Positions 7,641 through 16,933 are shown, counted from the stretch's first letter. The stretch: 64,000 bases of DNA from Qipengyuania soli (GCF_015529805.1 NZ_CP064654.1:558001-622000); one strand, 5' to 3'. Translations and numbers: made by a program. Notes: generated by a model not told the origin, from the letters alone.

Positions 7641-8768
7641 ATGAAAATTACCGTTGGTCGCATGGCGGCCGCGAGCGTCCTTGCGCTTGCGGCAGCGGGG
7701 ATGTCTGTCTCGGGTACGGCCCAATCGGCCCCCGCAGCAGGCTCCAAGATCGAGAACTCCTACATCTGCGTTTTCAACCCCGGTCTCGTCGCCAAGGGCA
7801 ACGTCAAGGCCGAGGCGGCCCGCTCCGCCAACGCTGCCGGTGGTGGTGTCGGCCACACCTACCAGAACACCATTCGCGGCTTCTCCATCAACGCTTCGGC
7901 CCAGGGCGTTGCAAAGATGCAGGCCAACAACCCGCGCATCGCTTTCTGCGAGCAGGACCAGGTCATCACCACGATGCAGAGCGGCAAGCCGGGTGGCGTC
8001 ACCGCCCAGGCCGAGACTCTGCCGTGGGGCATCCAGCGCGTTAACGGCGGTCAGACCGGCGCGACCGGTCGAGCGATCGTCATCGACACCGGTGTCGACT
8101 TCACCCACCCCGATATCAACGTGAACACTTCGCTTGCGCGCAATTTCACCAAGGATCGTGACGGAAACGATCTCAACGGCCACGGCACCCACGTCGCCGG
8201 CACGATCGCTGCGATCGCCGGAAACGGCATCGGCGTCATCGGGGTCGCTCCGGGCGTAACGGTTATCCCGGTCAAGGTTCTCGACCGTCGCGGCTCGGGT
8301 TCGAACAGCGGCGTCATCGCCGGCATCGACTATGCAGCAAGCATTGCTGCAAGCGGTGATGTGGCCAACATGAGCTTGGGTGGCGGCTTTAGCCAGGCGC
8401 TCAACGATGCAGTCATTGCCGCAGCCGGAAGCGGACTGAAGTTTGCCCTGGCCGCAGGCAACGAGAGCACGAGCGCAACTACCAAGTCACCTGCATCGGC
8501 CAACCACCCGAACATCTACACAGTGTCGTCGTTCGCACAGGGTGACAATTGGTCGAGCTTCTCGAACTATGGCAACCCGCCGGTCGATTATGCCGAGCCG
8601 GGTTCGTCGATCTACTCGACCTACAAGGGAGGCGGTTATGCCACCCTGTCGGGCACCTCGATGGCCAGCCCCCACATGGCGGGCCTGCTGCTCCTTGGTG
8701 CCATCCGCAGCGGCGGTTCGGTCAACAATGACCCCGACGGTAAGCCGGACACCATCGGCATCCACTGA
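7641..8768 (+). CDS. Secreted S8 family serine protease (subtilase)
   Basis: 375 residues. A signal peptide (about residues 1-29) is followed by an inhibitor-I9-like propeptide (about 38-111) and a subtilisin catalytic domain. The triad is clear: Asp149 in VIDTGVD, His181 in NGHGTHVAGT and Ser340 in GTSMASPHMAG; the oxyanion Asn274 sits in AAGNES. It is probably exported, self-processed and released or periplasmic. No C-terminal autotransporter or sorting domain is seen. It is monocistronic, with its own promoter and a strong terminator immediately downstream. Confidence 0.93.
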   Translation: MKITVGRMAAASVLALAAAGMSVSGTAQSAPAAGSKIENSYICVFNPGLVAKGNVKAEAARSANAAGGGVGHTYQNTIRGFSINASAQGVAKMQANNPRIAFCEQDQVITTMQSGKPGGVTAQAETLPWGIQRVNGGQTGATGRAIVIDTGVDFTHPDINVNTSLARNFTKDRDGNDLNGHGTHVAGTIAAIAGNGIGVIGVAPGVTVIPVKVLDRRGSGSNSGVIAGIDYAASIAASGDVANMSLGGGFSQALNDAVIAAAGSGLKFALAAGNESTSATTKSPASANHPNIYTVSSFAQGDNWSSFSNYGNPPVDYAEPGSSIYSTYKGGGYATLSGTSMASPHMAGLLLLGAIRSGGSVNNDPDGKPDTIGIH

Positions 8769-8788
8769 TAGGATATCGAAATCGGGAG

Positions 8789-8825
8789 GGGCCGCGCGGC
8801 ATACGTCGCGCGGCCCTTTCTTTTT
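8789..8825 (+). terminator. Rho-independent terminator after the subtilase
   Basis: A perfect 10-base stem GGGCCGCGCG (8789-8798) / CGCGCGGCCC (8807-8816) with an 8-base loop, followed by TTTCTTTTT. It begins about 20 bases after the stop codon. Confidence 0.9.
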
Positions 8826-8898
8826 GCCGATAAGCAGGCGGGTTCGCTTTTCGTTCACGTTGTCGCGCGCGGGTACCTGACCTAAGCCGCTGCCACCC

Positions 8899-10059
8899 AT
8901 GAAAAGAGCCCGCTACGCTGCCGACCCCGCCAAGTCCCGCGGGCGCGAATTCGCCGAAAATCGCGACGGAACTCGCGGTCCTCGCAGCGAGTTCCAGCGC
9001 GACCGGGACCGGATAGTTCACTCGATCGCTTTCCGCCGCCTGCGCTCGAAGACGCAGGTCTTTATCGCACCGGACGGCGACCATTATCGCACGCGCCTGA
9101 CGCATAGTATCGAGGTCGCGCAGATTGGCCGGGTGATCGCGCGCGAACTTGGTCTGGACGAGGACCTGACCGAAGCCCTCTGCCTTGCTCACGATATCGG
9201 CCATCCGCCCTTCGGTCATGCAGGGGAGAAGGCACTGGAAGAGGCAATGACCCACGCGGGCGGTTACGACCACAATGCGCAGGGAATCCGCACGCTAGCA
9301 CGGCTCGAGAGCCCGTATTGCGAACACGAGGGCCTCAACCTCACCTGGGAAACGCTGGAAGGCATGGCCAAGCACAACGGCCCGGTCGACGCACCACATT
9401 GGGCTTTGGCGGAGGTCGACGCTGCCTTCCCGCTCTCGCTTGGCGAATGGCCTTCGCTTGAGGCCCAGGTCGCGGCAATTGCCGACGACATCGCCTATGA
9501 CAACCACGATATCGATGACGGCCTACGTGCCGGATTCCTCGAGCTTGACGACCTGCTTACGCTCGACTGGCTCGGCGACCAGTGGCGCGCGGTGGAGCGG
9601 CGGTTCCCGAACGCATCGCGCGACCGCCAGCTGCGCGAGCTCGTGCGTACGCAGATCGGTACCATGGTCAACGATGTACTGGTGCAAACGCGGTCGCAAT
9701 TGGGTGGCATCGACAGCGCCGACGACGTGCGTGCCGCCGGACATGCTCTGGCGACTTTCTCGCCCGCGATGCGCGACCAGGAACGCGGTCTCAAGCACTT
9801 CATGTACGAGCGGCTCTACTATCACCCCGACCAGCTTTCGACAGCGGAGCGGGCGCGCGACGTGATTGCGCGCCTGTTCGTCGCCTATAGTCAGGATTCA
9901 TCGACGATGCCCGATGACTGGCTTTCGCAGATGCCCGCATCCGAACCGCATCGCAGCCGCCATATCGCCGACTTCATCGCCGGCATGACCGATCGATACG
10001 CCATCGACCAGGTGCGCCGGATCTATGGTCGCGCACCCGAAGGTTTGAGCAATGTCTGA
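8899..10059 (+). CDS. dgt: Deoxyguanosinetriphosphate triphosphohydrolase-like protein
   Basis: 386 residues, cytoplasmic HD-superfamily dNTPase that splits dNTPs into deoxynucleoside and tripolyphosphate. The metal-binding motifs are visible: THSIEVAQIGR (first His), CLAHDIGHPPFGHAG (HD pair) and a later Asp in DDIAYDNHDIDDG. The N-terminal arginine-rich segment with IAFRRLRSKTQVF is typical of the bacterial dGTPase-like type 2 proteins, which may act on several dNTPs. It overlaps the next gene by eight bases. Confidence 0.92.
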   Translation: MKRARYAADPAKSRGREFAENRDGTRGPRSEFQRDRDRIVHSIAFRRLRSKTQVFIAPDGDHYRTRLTHSIEVAQIGRVIARELGLDEDLTEALCLAHDIGHPPFGHAGEKALEEAMTHAGGYDHNAQGIRTLARLESPYCEHEGLNLTWETLEGMAKHNGPVDAPHWALAEVDAAFPLSLGEWPSLEAQVAAIADDIAYDNHDIDDGLRAGFLELDDLLTLDWLGDQWRAVERRFPNASRDRQLRELVRTQIGTMVNDVLVQTRSQLGGIDSADDVRAAGHALATFSPAMRDQERGLKHFMYERLYYHPDQLSTAERARDVIARLFVAYSQDSSTMPDDWLSQMPASEPHRSRHIADFIAGMTDRYAIDQVRRIYGRAPEGLSNV

Positions 10060-10753
10060 GACAATCCGCATTGCGCTTGTCGGCTCGACCGGCCTGATTG
10101 GCCGCACCGTCATGCAGGCTTGCGTAGGGCGCGAGGATTTGCGCCTTACCGCTATCGCCCGGCGTGAGGCAAAGCTGCCCGAAGGGGCGCGGATGGAAAT
10201 GTTCGTCGCAGACCCTGCGCAGTGGGACGAAGTGATTGAGGCGATCAAGCCGAAGGCGATCATTTGCGCGCTTGGCACGACATGGAAGAAGTCTGGACAG
10301 GACGAAGCGGCATTCCGCGCGGTGGACCAGGATCTCGTCATGGCTGTCGCCAGGGCCGCGAAAGAGCACGGTGTCGAACGTTTCGTTCACGTCAGTTCGG
10401 TTGGGGCGGACTTCGCGTCGAAGAACTTCTACCTTCGCGTCAAGGGCGAGGTCGAGCGGGACCTTGGCAAATTGCGACTGGGACGCCTCGACATTCTGCG
10501 CCCCGGATTGCTTCGCGGGACGCGCGAGAACGACCGAAGAGTCGCGGAACGCTTGGGGATTGCAGCTGCGCCCTTGGTCAATCTTGCCCTGCAAGGGCAG
10601 TACCGCAAGTACCGTGCCATCAAGGCGGAGACAGTTGCCGACGCTGCATTGGCTCTTGCCAAACGAAACGCTAGGGGGCGCTTCGTGCACGATAACGATG
10701 CGATTGTTCGCGCGGCCAAGAGTTTGCCGAAGATCGGTGCCGAAGACGACTAG
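10052..10753 (+). CDS. NAD(P)H-binding short-chain (NmrA/epimerase-like) protein
   Basis: 233 residues. An N-terminal Rossmann fold with the dinucleotide motif GSTGLIGR (residues 11-18) and the strand RFVHVSSVGAD; FYLRVKGEVE carries the position of the usual Tyr/Lys segment. This is the atypical SDR type related to HTATIP2/NmrA proteins, which may be NAD(P)H sensors or reductases. No substrate can be assigned. It overlaps the dNTPase gene by eight bases, so they share a transcript. Confidence 0.82.
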   Translation: MSETIRIALVGSTGLIGRTVMQACVGREDLRLTAIARREAKLPEGARMEMFVADPAQWDEVIEAIKPKAIICALGTTWKKSGQDEAAFRAVDQDLVMAVARAAKEHGVERFVHVSSVGADFASKNFYLRVKGEVERDLGKLRLGRLDILRPGLLRGTRENDRRVAERLGIAAAPLVNLALQGQYRKYRAIKAETVADAALALAKRNARGRFVHDNDAIVRAAKSLPKIGAEDD

Positions 10754-10773
10754 GGATTGAAGGGGGAGGGGGC

Positions 10774-11751
10774 ATGATCGGCTGGGCGACGCGACTGTTC
10801 GCATTCTGGACGCTAGCCGGGACCATGCTCGCATGGTTCTTTCCGCCGCTGTTCCTCTGGGTTGTCGACGGTAGTATCGCTCCCTTCGGCCAGCCGCTCG
10901 TCAGTGTCATGCTGGGCGTGGTCATGCTCGGCATGGGACTTACCCTGACGCTCGATGATTTTACGGGTGTGCTGCGGATGCCGCGCGCAGTTCTTGCCGG
11001 AGTGGTGCTCCAGTTCTCGATCATGCCGCTCGCCGGGATCGTGCTGGCAACATTGCTGGGTCTGGAAGGCGGGTTGGCCGTGGGCCTCATCCTCGTCGCT
11101 TGCTGTCCGGGCGGCACGGCTTCGAACGTCATTTCCTACCTCGCGCGCGCCAACGTGGCTCTTTCAGTGGCGATGACCATGGCATCGACCCTGGTCGCCG
11201 TCGTCGCCACACCGCTGCTGACAGGGTGGCTTGCGGGCGTGTTCGTCGAGATCGATCGCTGGGCGTTGTTCCGTTCCATGATCGCCATCGTGCTTGTGCC
11301 CGTCGTTTTCGGTGTCGCGCTGCGTGCCCTGATGCCCGACGCAACTCGAAAGATCGAACCGATTGCTCCGCTGGTCTCCGTCCTTCTGGTCGTCCTGATC
11401 GTCGGAGCAATCGTTGCGCGATCAAAGAACCTGATCAGCCAGCACGCCGGGATCCTGTTGCTTGCCCTGTTCCTTCTGCACGCGGCGGGATTCGCCTTGG
11501 GATACTTGCTGACGCGTGTTCTTCGCTTCGATGAAGAAGTAGCGAGGACAGTCAGCATCGAGGTGGGAATGCAGAACAGCGGCCTCGGGTCGACGCTCGC
11601 CTCGACGCCAAGTTTTGCAGCGCAATTCGCCAACCCCTTGCAGGCCGCGCTCGCTCCAGTTCCCAGCGCGATATCGGCTGTCTATCACGTCGTCATCGGC
11701 AGCCTGCTCGCCTCATGGTGGCGGCGCCGGACGGAAAGGGAGGAAGCCTAG
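10774..11751 (+). CDS. Bile acid:sodium symporter (BASS) family transporter
   Basis: 325 residues with about nine or ten hydrophobic helices filling the protein. The family hallmarks are GMGLTLTLDDF after the second helix, ACCPGGTASNVISYLA and EVGMQNSGLGSTLA, which line the Na+ and substrate site. Bacterial members move organic anions such as pantoate or keto acids with Na+, rather than bile acids; the substrate here is not predictable. It lies 20 bases after the Rossmann protein and three bases before the ABA4-like gene. Confidence 0.9.
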   Translation: MIGWATRLFAFWTLAGTMLAWFFPPLFLWVVDGSIAPFGQPLVSVMLGVVMLGMGLTLTLDDFTGVLRMPRAVLAGVVLQFSIMPLAGIVLATLLGLEGGLAVGLILVACCPGGTASNVISYLARANVALSVAMTMASTLVAVVATPLLTGWLAGVFVEIDRWALFRSMIAIVLVPVVFGVALRALMPDATRKIEPIAPLVSVLLVVLIVGAIVARSKNLISQHAGILLLALFLLHAAGFALGYLLTRVLRFDEEVARTVSIEVGMQNSGLGSTLASTPSFAAQFANPLQAALAPVPSAISAVYHVVIGSLLASWWRRRTEREEA

Positions 11752-11754
11752 ATC

Positions 11755-12207
11755 ATGTGGCACACCGTATTCGGAATCGCGAACCTGCTTGCCATGGCAA
11801 TGTGGGCGGCACTTATCCTCCTGCCGCGCAAGCCCGCGCTGCTTGCGGCCATCCTTTATCTCGGCGTGGGCATGCTGTGCCTTGCCTATGCTCTCGGCAT
11901 ATCGGCCATTCTTGCCGGGCTGGTCGACCCGAAGGGCCCGGGAGGCGGAACCGTCGATTTCACCACGATCGAGGGTGTCCGGTCGATCTTTGCCAGCGAC
12001 GGCGGTGTGACAATCGGATGGATCCACTACCTCGCCTTCGATCTCTTCGTCGGATTGTGGATCGCACGCGATGCGGATGCGAAGGAATTTTCGCGCCTGG
12101 TGCAGGCGCCGATCCTGTTTCTCACCTTCATGGCCGGTCCCTTCGGCCTGTTTGTCTGGCTGCTGGTCCGCGAAAGGCGGGCCCGGAAGAACGGTCGCTG
12201 GGAATAG
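11755..12207 (+). CDS. ABA4-like (DUF4281) membrane protein
   Basis: 150 residues with four hydrophobic helices. It opens with FGIANLLAMAMWAALILLP and has the typical GWIHYLAFDLFVGLWIARDA and GPFGLFVWLL segments of the ABA4/DUF4281 family. In plants ABA4 is needed for neoxanthin formation; the bacterial role is unknown, although it occurs in carotenoid-making bacteria. The ATG follows the transporter stop after three bases, so the two genes are one transcription unit. Confidence 0.82.
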   Translation: MWHTVFGIANLLAMAMWAALILLPRKPALLAAILYLGVGMLCLAYALGISAILAGLVDPKGPGGGTVDFTTIEGVRSIFASDGGVTIGWIHYLAFDLFVGLWIARDADAKEFSRLVQAPILFLTFMAGPFGLFVWLLVRERRARKNGRWE

Positions 12208-12239
12208 GCTGCAAAGGCCAAAGCGGGGCAGGAATCAGG

Positions 12240-12267
12240 TTGCCTAATGCAACCGGCGTGGCATGAT
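12240..12267 (+). promoter_or_regulatory. Putative promoter of the acyl-CoA ligase gene
   Basis: TTGCCT (12240-12245), 16-base spacer, CATGAT (12262-12267), the -10 again within GGCATGATG. Expected transcription start is near 12274; the ATG at 12301 is preceded by GAGAGG. Confidence 0.5.
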
Positions 12268-12300
12268 GTTCATCAAAGCTGATAACAGCGGAGAGGATTG

Positions 12301-13851
12301 ATGGCAGCGACGCAAAAGCTCACGTTTGACGAGCTTATCCGACACTGGGCGCAGGAAAAACCCGATGCGGTCGCGCTGGAGCAGGAAGGTGACGCGATTA
12401 CCTTCGGGGAGCTTGAAGTGCGCTCCCGTCAGATTGTGTCCATGCTTGCGTCGCATGGGGTGGGCAAGGGCGACAGGATTGCCTGGCTGGGCAAGAACGC
12501 GCGCCACTATTTCGAGCTCTTCTATTCTGCCGCGCGCGTCGGTGCGGTGATGGTCCCGATCGGGTGGCGCCTCGCCCCGCCGGAGATTGCCTATATTCTC
12601 GGCGATACGGGGGCGAAGGTCTTGTTCATCGACGAAGGTTTCGATGAACTCGCGGCAAAGGCCTGCGGCCAGATGGATTCTCCTCCCGAGATTATCGACA
12701 CGCCAACTGCGAAGGCACAGATCGCCGCAGCAAGTGCAGATGAGTTCACGCCCGCCGGCCGCGATGATGCGATCCTGCAACTCTACACCTCGGGCACAAC
12801 CGGCAACCCCAAGGGTGCCGTCCTCACGAACGGCAACCTGTTCTCGCTTCGCCTGCCTGCGGAGGAAGCCGCACAGCCCTGGTCAAGTTGGGACGAGGAC
12901 GAAGCCATCCTGATTTGCATGCCCTGCGCGCACATCGGCGGGACGGGGCTTGGCATCATGGCCATGGCAGCTGGCATCCGCGGCATCGTCCAGGCGGAAT
13001 TCTCACCTGAGGGCGTCCTCGACGGATTCGAGCAGGGCATTACTCGGCTCTTCATCGTGCCGGCGGCGCTTCAGATGGTGGTCCAGCACCCGAGAGCGAA
13101 AACCACCGACATGTCGGGCGTCAAATATGTGATGTACGGTGCCGCTCCCATCCCGCTCGACCTGCTGCGCGAAGCGGTCAAGACCATACCTGCCGCAGGA
13201 TTCCTCCAGTGTTACGGAATGACCGAGACGACCGGCACTATTGCCATGCTGCCTCCCGACGACCACGATCTCGAAGGTAACCAGCGCATGCGCAGTGCGG
13301 GCAAGGCAGTTCCGGGTGCCGAGCTCAAGGTCGTGGACGAGAACGGAGATGAATTGCCGCTAGGCGAAGTTGGCGAGCTCATCTGCAAGAGTCCGTCGAA
13401 CATGGCAGGTTATTGGAACCTGCCTGAGGCTACCGCCAACTCGCTCAAGGACGGGTGGATGTACACCGGCGATGCCGCCTACATGGACGAAGACGGCTAC
13501 GTCTACATACAGGACCGGATCAAGGACATGATCATCTCGGGAGGTGAGAATGTCTATCCGGCGCAGGTTGAGAGCGCGATCTACGGTCACCCAGCGGTGG
13601 CGGAAGTCGCGGTGATCGGTGTGCCAGACGAAACCTGGGGCGAGGCCGTGAAGGCTTGTGTCGTTCCCAAGCCGGGGGCGACTGTCGAACCGAACGATAT
13701 CATTGCCTTCACGCGCGAGCGGCTGGCAGGCTTCAAAGTGCCCAAGAGCATCGACGTGATCGACGTGATGCCGCGCAATGCCAGCGGCAAGATCCTGCGG
13801 CGTGAATTGCGCGCTCCCTATTGGGAAGGTCGCGACCGACAGGTCAACTGA
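12301..13851 (+). CDS. Acyl-CoA synthetase (AMP-dependent fatty acid-CoA ligase)
   Basis: 516 residues, adenylate-forming enzyme that activates a carboxylic acid as acyl-AMP and transfers it to CoA. The P-loop LYTSGTTGNPKG, the motif QCYGMTETTG, the YTGD motif with its following acidic segment and the C-terminal lysine in NASGKILRREL are all present. It resembles medium/long-chain fatty-acid or carboxylate ligases; chain-length preference is not readable. The ATG at 12301 has GAGAGG five bases upstream; an in-frame TTG lies just before it. Monocistronic with its own promoter. Confidence 0.92.
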   Translation: MAATQKLTFDELIRHWAQEKPDAVALEQEGDAITFGELEVRSRQIVSMLASHGVGKGDRIAWLGKNARHYFELFYSAARVGAVMVPIGWRLAPPEIAYILGDTGAKVLFIDEGFDELAAKACGQMDSPPEIIDTPTAKAQIAAASADEFTPAGRDDAILQLYTSGTTGNPKGAVLTNGNLFSLRLPAEEAAQPWSSWDEDEAILICMPCAHIGGTGLGIMAMAAGIRGIVQAEFSPEGVLDGFEQGITRLFIVPAALQMVVQHPRAKTTDMSGVKYVMYGAAPIPLDLLREAVKTIPAAGFLQCYGMTETTGTIAMLPPDDHDLEGNQRMRSAGKAVPGAELKVVDENGDELPLGEVGELICKSPSNMAGYWNLPEATANSLKDGWMYTGDAAYMDEDGYVYIQDRIKDMIISGGENVYPAQVESAIYGHPAVAEVAVIGVPDETWGEAVKACVVPKPGATVEPNDIIAFTRERLAGFKVPKSIDVIDVMPRNASGKILRRELRAPYWEGRDRQVN

Positions 13852-13884
13852 CGGCGGGCCGCGTCATGCAGCCCGCCGGATAGG

Positions 13885-14016
13885 TCAGTCGATTGCGTCT
13901 TCGCCGGCTTGGCCGACGGATTCGATGTCGTTGCCAAGGCCCTTGACGGTGTTGCAGGCGGTGGCGGTCAGCGCCATCGTGGTGATGCCGAGGGCAAGCA
14001 GAAACTTACGGACCAT
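13885..14016 (-). CDS. Entericidin A/B family small lipoprotein
   Basis: 43 residues. N-terminal MVRKFLLALG is followed by the lipobox LTATAC, so Cys21 is lipidated, and the mature peptide is CNTVKGLGNDIESVGQAGED, the standard entericidin form (CNTxxGxGxDxxxxG). These are small outer-membrane lipoproteins, often stress induced, sometimes considered toxin/antidote pairs in enterobacteria; only one copy is here. GGAGAG sits nine bases before the ATG. It is too short for many gene callers. Confidence 0.88.
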   Translation of the reverse strand: MVRKFLLALGITTMALTATACNTVKGLGNDIESVGQAGEDAID

Positions 14017-14078
14017 CTTTTCTCTCCATGTCGAAGAGCTCGTACTTGAGCGATATGGGTTAAGAAACGGGTTGCGCA

Positions 14079-14972
14079 CTACGCGGTTCCCGGGCGCGAC
14101 AGGCGATGCTCGCGCCAGGCGATCAGCGCGCCCGCACCTATGACCAGCGGTGCACCCAGCCAGGTGGTCGTCGGTGGCAGGCGGTTCCAGATCATCCAGC
14201 CATAGAGTGTCGCCCAGATGAGCGAGGAATAGTCCATCACGATTACGCTCGCGACCTGGCCGAAGCGAAGCGACGCAGTGAGGAGAAGCTGCGCCACACA
14301 GCCAAGTGCTCCTATCGCCAGAAGCAGGAGCCACTGCTTTGGGCTGTGTGCCTCGATGAAGAAGGGCAGGCCAAGGGCAAAGACTGCCGTCGACCATGCC
14401 GAAAACCAGAACACGATGGCGATCGGTTCGTCGGTACGGCCCAAATCGCGCAACTGGATCGAGATTACTGCCACCATGAAGGCCCCGCTGAGGCCGACGA
14501 TGACGCCGAACATGGGCATATGCGACTGTCCGGGCTGGGTGATGACCAGGATGCCGAGGAAACCTGCAATGACCGCGCCCCAGCGCCAGGGACCAACCGT
14601 TTCACGCAGGAGGAGTGCAGAGAGGATCACGGCAAAGATCGGGGTAGTGAAGCCCAGCGTTGTCGATTCAGCCAGTGGCAGCAAGATCGGGGCGCCGAAG
14701 GTTAGTGCCATTCCGATCATGCCGAGGACCGCACGCCGAATGTGCGCAGGCATGCGGTTGGTCCTCAGCCTCGACAGCTGTCCTTGAGCGGCAAGCCACA
14801 AGCCTAACATCGGCACGGTCAGGGAGGCTCGCCAGAACAGGATTTCGCCGAAATGCACCCCGCTCTCGGCAGTGTATTTCACCAGCATGACCAGCGTCGC
14901 CAGCGTGAAAGCCGCGCAAAGTCGCAAGGCGAGGGCAAAGCCCGGTCGCTGGGGGACGTGCTGTTCGCTCAC
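14079..14972 (-). CDS. EamA/DMT-family transporter
   Basis: 297 residues with about ten hydrophobic helices in two EamA repeats (about residues 14-140 and 155-290), each ending in the LLLRETVGPWRWGA- or IWNRLPPTTTWLGA-type segment. An inner-membrane exporter of small metabolites is expected; the substrate is unknown. It starts with GTG at 14972. It runs toward the entericidin gene 62 bases away; no clear terminator separates them. Confidence 0.88.
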   Translation of the reverse strand: MSEQHVPQRPGFALALRLCAAFTLATLVMLVKYTAESGVHFGEILFWRASLTVPMLGLWLAAQGQLSRLRTNRMPAHIRRAVLGMIGMALTFGAPILLPLAESTTLGFTTPIFAVILSALLLRETVGPWRWGAVIAGFLGILVITQPGQSHMPMFGVIVGLSGAFMVAVISIQLRDLGRTDEPIAIVFWFSAWSTAVFALGLPFFIEAHSPKQWLLLLAIGALGCVAQLLLTASLRFGQVASVIVMDYSSLIWATLYGWMIWNRLPPTTTWLGAPLVIGAGALIAWREHRLSRPGTA

Positions 14973-15055
14973 GGATCAAGGGCCTAGCTGCCGCGCAACC
15001 TTTGGCAAGCAAGCAATTGCATGCCCCCATGTGCTCCCCCATATGCCCGCGCATC

Positions 15056-15292
15056 ATGTGGAAGCTGCCCGACGAAATTCTCTTTGCCAGCGATGCGGAA
15101 CTGCTGGCGCTATGGGGAGCCGGGATGCTCGTCCTTGCCGCGCTATGCTCTTTGATGGAGCGGCGGCGGATGAAACGGGCACAGATCAACCGCATCGGCT
15201 GGGTGCCGTGGACGGGCTTGTTCCTGACCTTTGCAGTGATCGGCGGCGGGTTGCTGGCGGTGGCCGTGCCTGCAATGTTCAATCCGGGCTAG
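15056..15292 (+). CDS. Small two-helix membrane protein, unknown
   Basis: 78 residues from the ATG at 15056: MWKLPDEILF, then a hydrophobic helix (about 15-33), a basic loop MERRRMKRAQINR and a second helix (about 50-72). No family recognised. Divergent from the EamA transporter. Upstream in-frame starts at 15002 and 15029 would add an unlikely Cys/Pro-rich extension. The TAG stop lies in a CTAG tetranucleotide. Coding potential is reasonable but no homology is claimed. Confidence 0.55.
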   Translation: MWKLPDEILFASDAELLALWGAGMLVLAALCSLMERRRMKRAQINRIGWVPWTGLFLTFAVIGGGLLAVAVPAMFNPG

Positions 15293-15421
15293 GCGTCTTC
15301 GCGCGTGCGGCGCTCCGCCTTGCCGCGCATGAGCATCCAGCTTTGCAGCATCAGCGCCGCGAAGCGCACTTCGCAGGGACTACCGGCAATGAGAAGCGTC
15401 GAGCTTGAATGGCGCGACAGG

Positions 15422-16933
15422 TTACAGGCAGGCTTCCAGATATGCCTGGTCGAAGCCGAACTGGCGGGCCTTCTCCAGCGTATAGGGGCGCAGGCCCGAG
15501 CTGCGGAATTCGCCAAGGATCTTGCCGTCGTCGCTCTCGTCGAGATACTCGAACTTGAAGAGCTCCTGCGTCACGATCACGTCGCCTTCCATCCCGATCA
15601 CTTCGGTAATGTTGGTCGTGCGGCGTGAACCGTCGCGAAGACGCTTCACCTGTACGATGAGGTCGACCGATTCGGCGATCTGGCGGCTGATGGCTTCCTT
15701 GGGGATCTTGATGTCGCCCATCAGGATCATGTTTTCCATACGGCCCAGACATTCGCGCGGCGAGTTGGCGTGGAGCGTACACATCGAACCGTCGTGACCC
15801 GTGTTCATCGCGGCCAGGAGGTCGAAACACTCCGCGCCGCGAATTTCGCCCAGGATGATGCGGTCAGGACGCATACGCAGGGCGTTCTTGACGAGGTCGC
15901 CGATGGTAATCGCACCCTGGCCTTCAAGGTTCGGCGGGCGCGTTTCGAGCGGCAACCAGTGCGGCTGCTGCAGGCGAAGTTCGGCCGCGTCTTCGATGGT
16001 CAGCACTCGCTCACCCGGGTCGATCATCTTCGACAGGGCGTTGAGCATGGTCGTCTTACCCGAACCCGTGCCACCCGAGATGACGATGTTCATGCGGCAT
16101 GCGCCCGCAATCTTGAGTGCGGTACACATCTTTTCGCTCATCGAACCGAAGTCCTTGAGCATGTCGAGCGTGATCGGCTTCTCGGAGAACTTACGAATCG
16201 AGATTGCGGTGCCCTTGAGCGACAACGGCGGAACGATGACGTTCACACGGCTGCCGTCCTTGAGACGGGCGTCGGCCAGCGGGGTGGTCTGGTCTACGCG
16301 GCGGCCGACCTGGTTCACGATGCGCTGGGCGATCTGGAAGAGGTGGCTCTCGTCACGGAACTTGATGCCCGCGAGGGTGAGCTTGCCCTTCTTTTCGATG
16401 TAGGTCTGGTCCGGACCATTGACCATGATGTCGGTCACGTCGGGATCGTTGAGCAGTTCTTCGAGCGGACCGAAGCCGAGCAGTTCGTCGACCAGAACCT
16501 TTTCCAGTGCGAACTGTTCACGGCGGTTAAGGGTGACCTTCAGTTCGGCCAGCACTTCCATGATGATCGGGCGGAATTCTTCCGACAGCTCGTCTTTCGA
16601 CAGGGTCGCGGCTGCTTCCGGGTCGACGCGCTCGAGCAGGCGCGGGAGCACCTGTTCCTTGATCTTGTGAACACTCGCTTCGAAGCCGCCAACCTGCGAT
16701 TCACCCGAATGGCTGGTGTTCATGCGATCGTCGAGGCGCGACATTGCGTCGCCTTGCGAAGGCTTTCCAGCGGGCGCTGCGGCTGCCGGTTCGTCGGGAA
16801 TCGGCGGGAACTGTTCGCCGCCCTTGGCTTCAGCAGCAGAACCGCCGCCACGCATGGGTCGTGCGACCCCGAACTGCGGACGTGCCCCGGCACCCATTCC
16901 TGCCGGTCCGTTCTTGCGTCCGAAAGCGCTCAT
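15422..16933 (-). CDS. cpaF: CpaF/TadA family secretion ATPase
   Basis: 503 residues, cytoplasmic hexameric ATPase that powers Tad/Flp pilus assembly. Residues 1-70 are a low-complexity Gly/Pro/Ala region; an N-terminal domain follows (about 85-240) and the P-loop ATPase has Walker A GGTGSGKTT (about 287-295), the His-box segment TGHDGSMCTLHANS and RPDRIILGEIRGAE. The usual neighbours (cpaA, cpaB, cpaC, cpaE, tadB, tadC) are not in the window: upstream is an EamA transporter and downstream a small convergent gene. It may therefore be a separately placed member of a tad system elsewhere. Confidence 0.93.
   Translation of the reverse strand: MSAFGRKNGPAGMGAGARPQFGVARPMRGGGSAAEAKGGEQFPPIPDEPAAAAPAGKPSQGDAMSRLDDRMNTSHSGESQVGGFEASVHKIKEQVLPRLLERVDPEAAATLSKDELSEEFRPIIMEVLAELKVTLNRREQFALEKVLVDELLGFGPLEELLNDPDVTDIMVNGPDQTYIEKKGKLTLAGIKFRDESHLFQIAQRIVNQVGRRVDQTTPLADARLKDGSRVNVIVPPLSLKGTAISIRKFSEKPITLDMLKDFGSMSEKMCTALKIAGACRMNIVISGGTGSGKTTMLNALSKMIDPGERVLTIEDAAELRLQQPHWLPLETRPPNLEGQGAITIGDLVKNALRMRPDRIILGEIRGAECFDLLAAMNTGHDGSMCTLHANSPRECLGRMENMILMGDIKIPKEAISRQIAESVDLIVQVKRLRDGSRRTTNITEVIGMEGDVIVTQELFKFEYLDESDDGKILGEFRSSGLRPYTLEKARQFGFDQAYLEACL

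Noticed and set aside
15289..15421. Possible small reverse-strand gene after cpaF ending in the shared CTAG
   Set aside because: The frame has plausible residues but no ATG, GTG or TTG start that gives more than about 26 codons, and no ribosome site.
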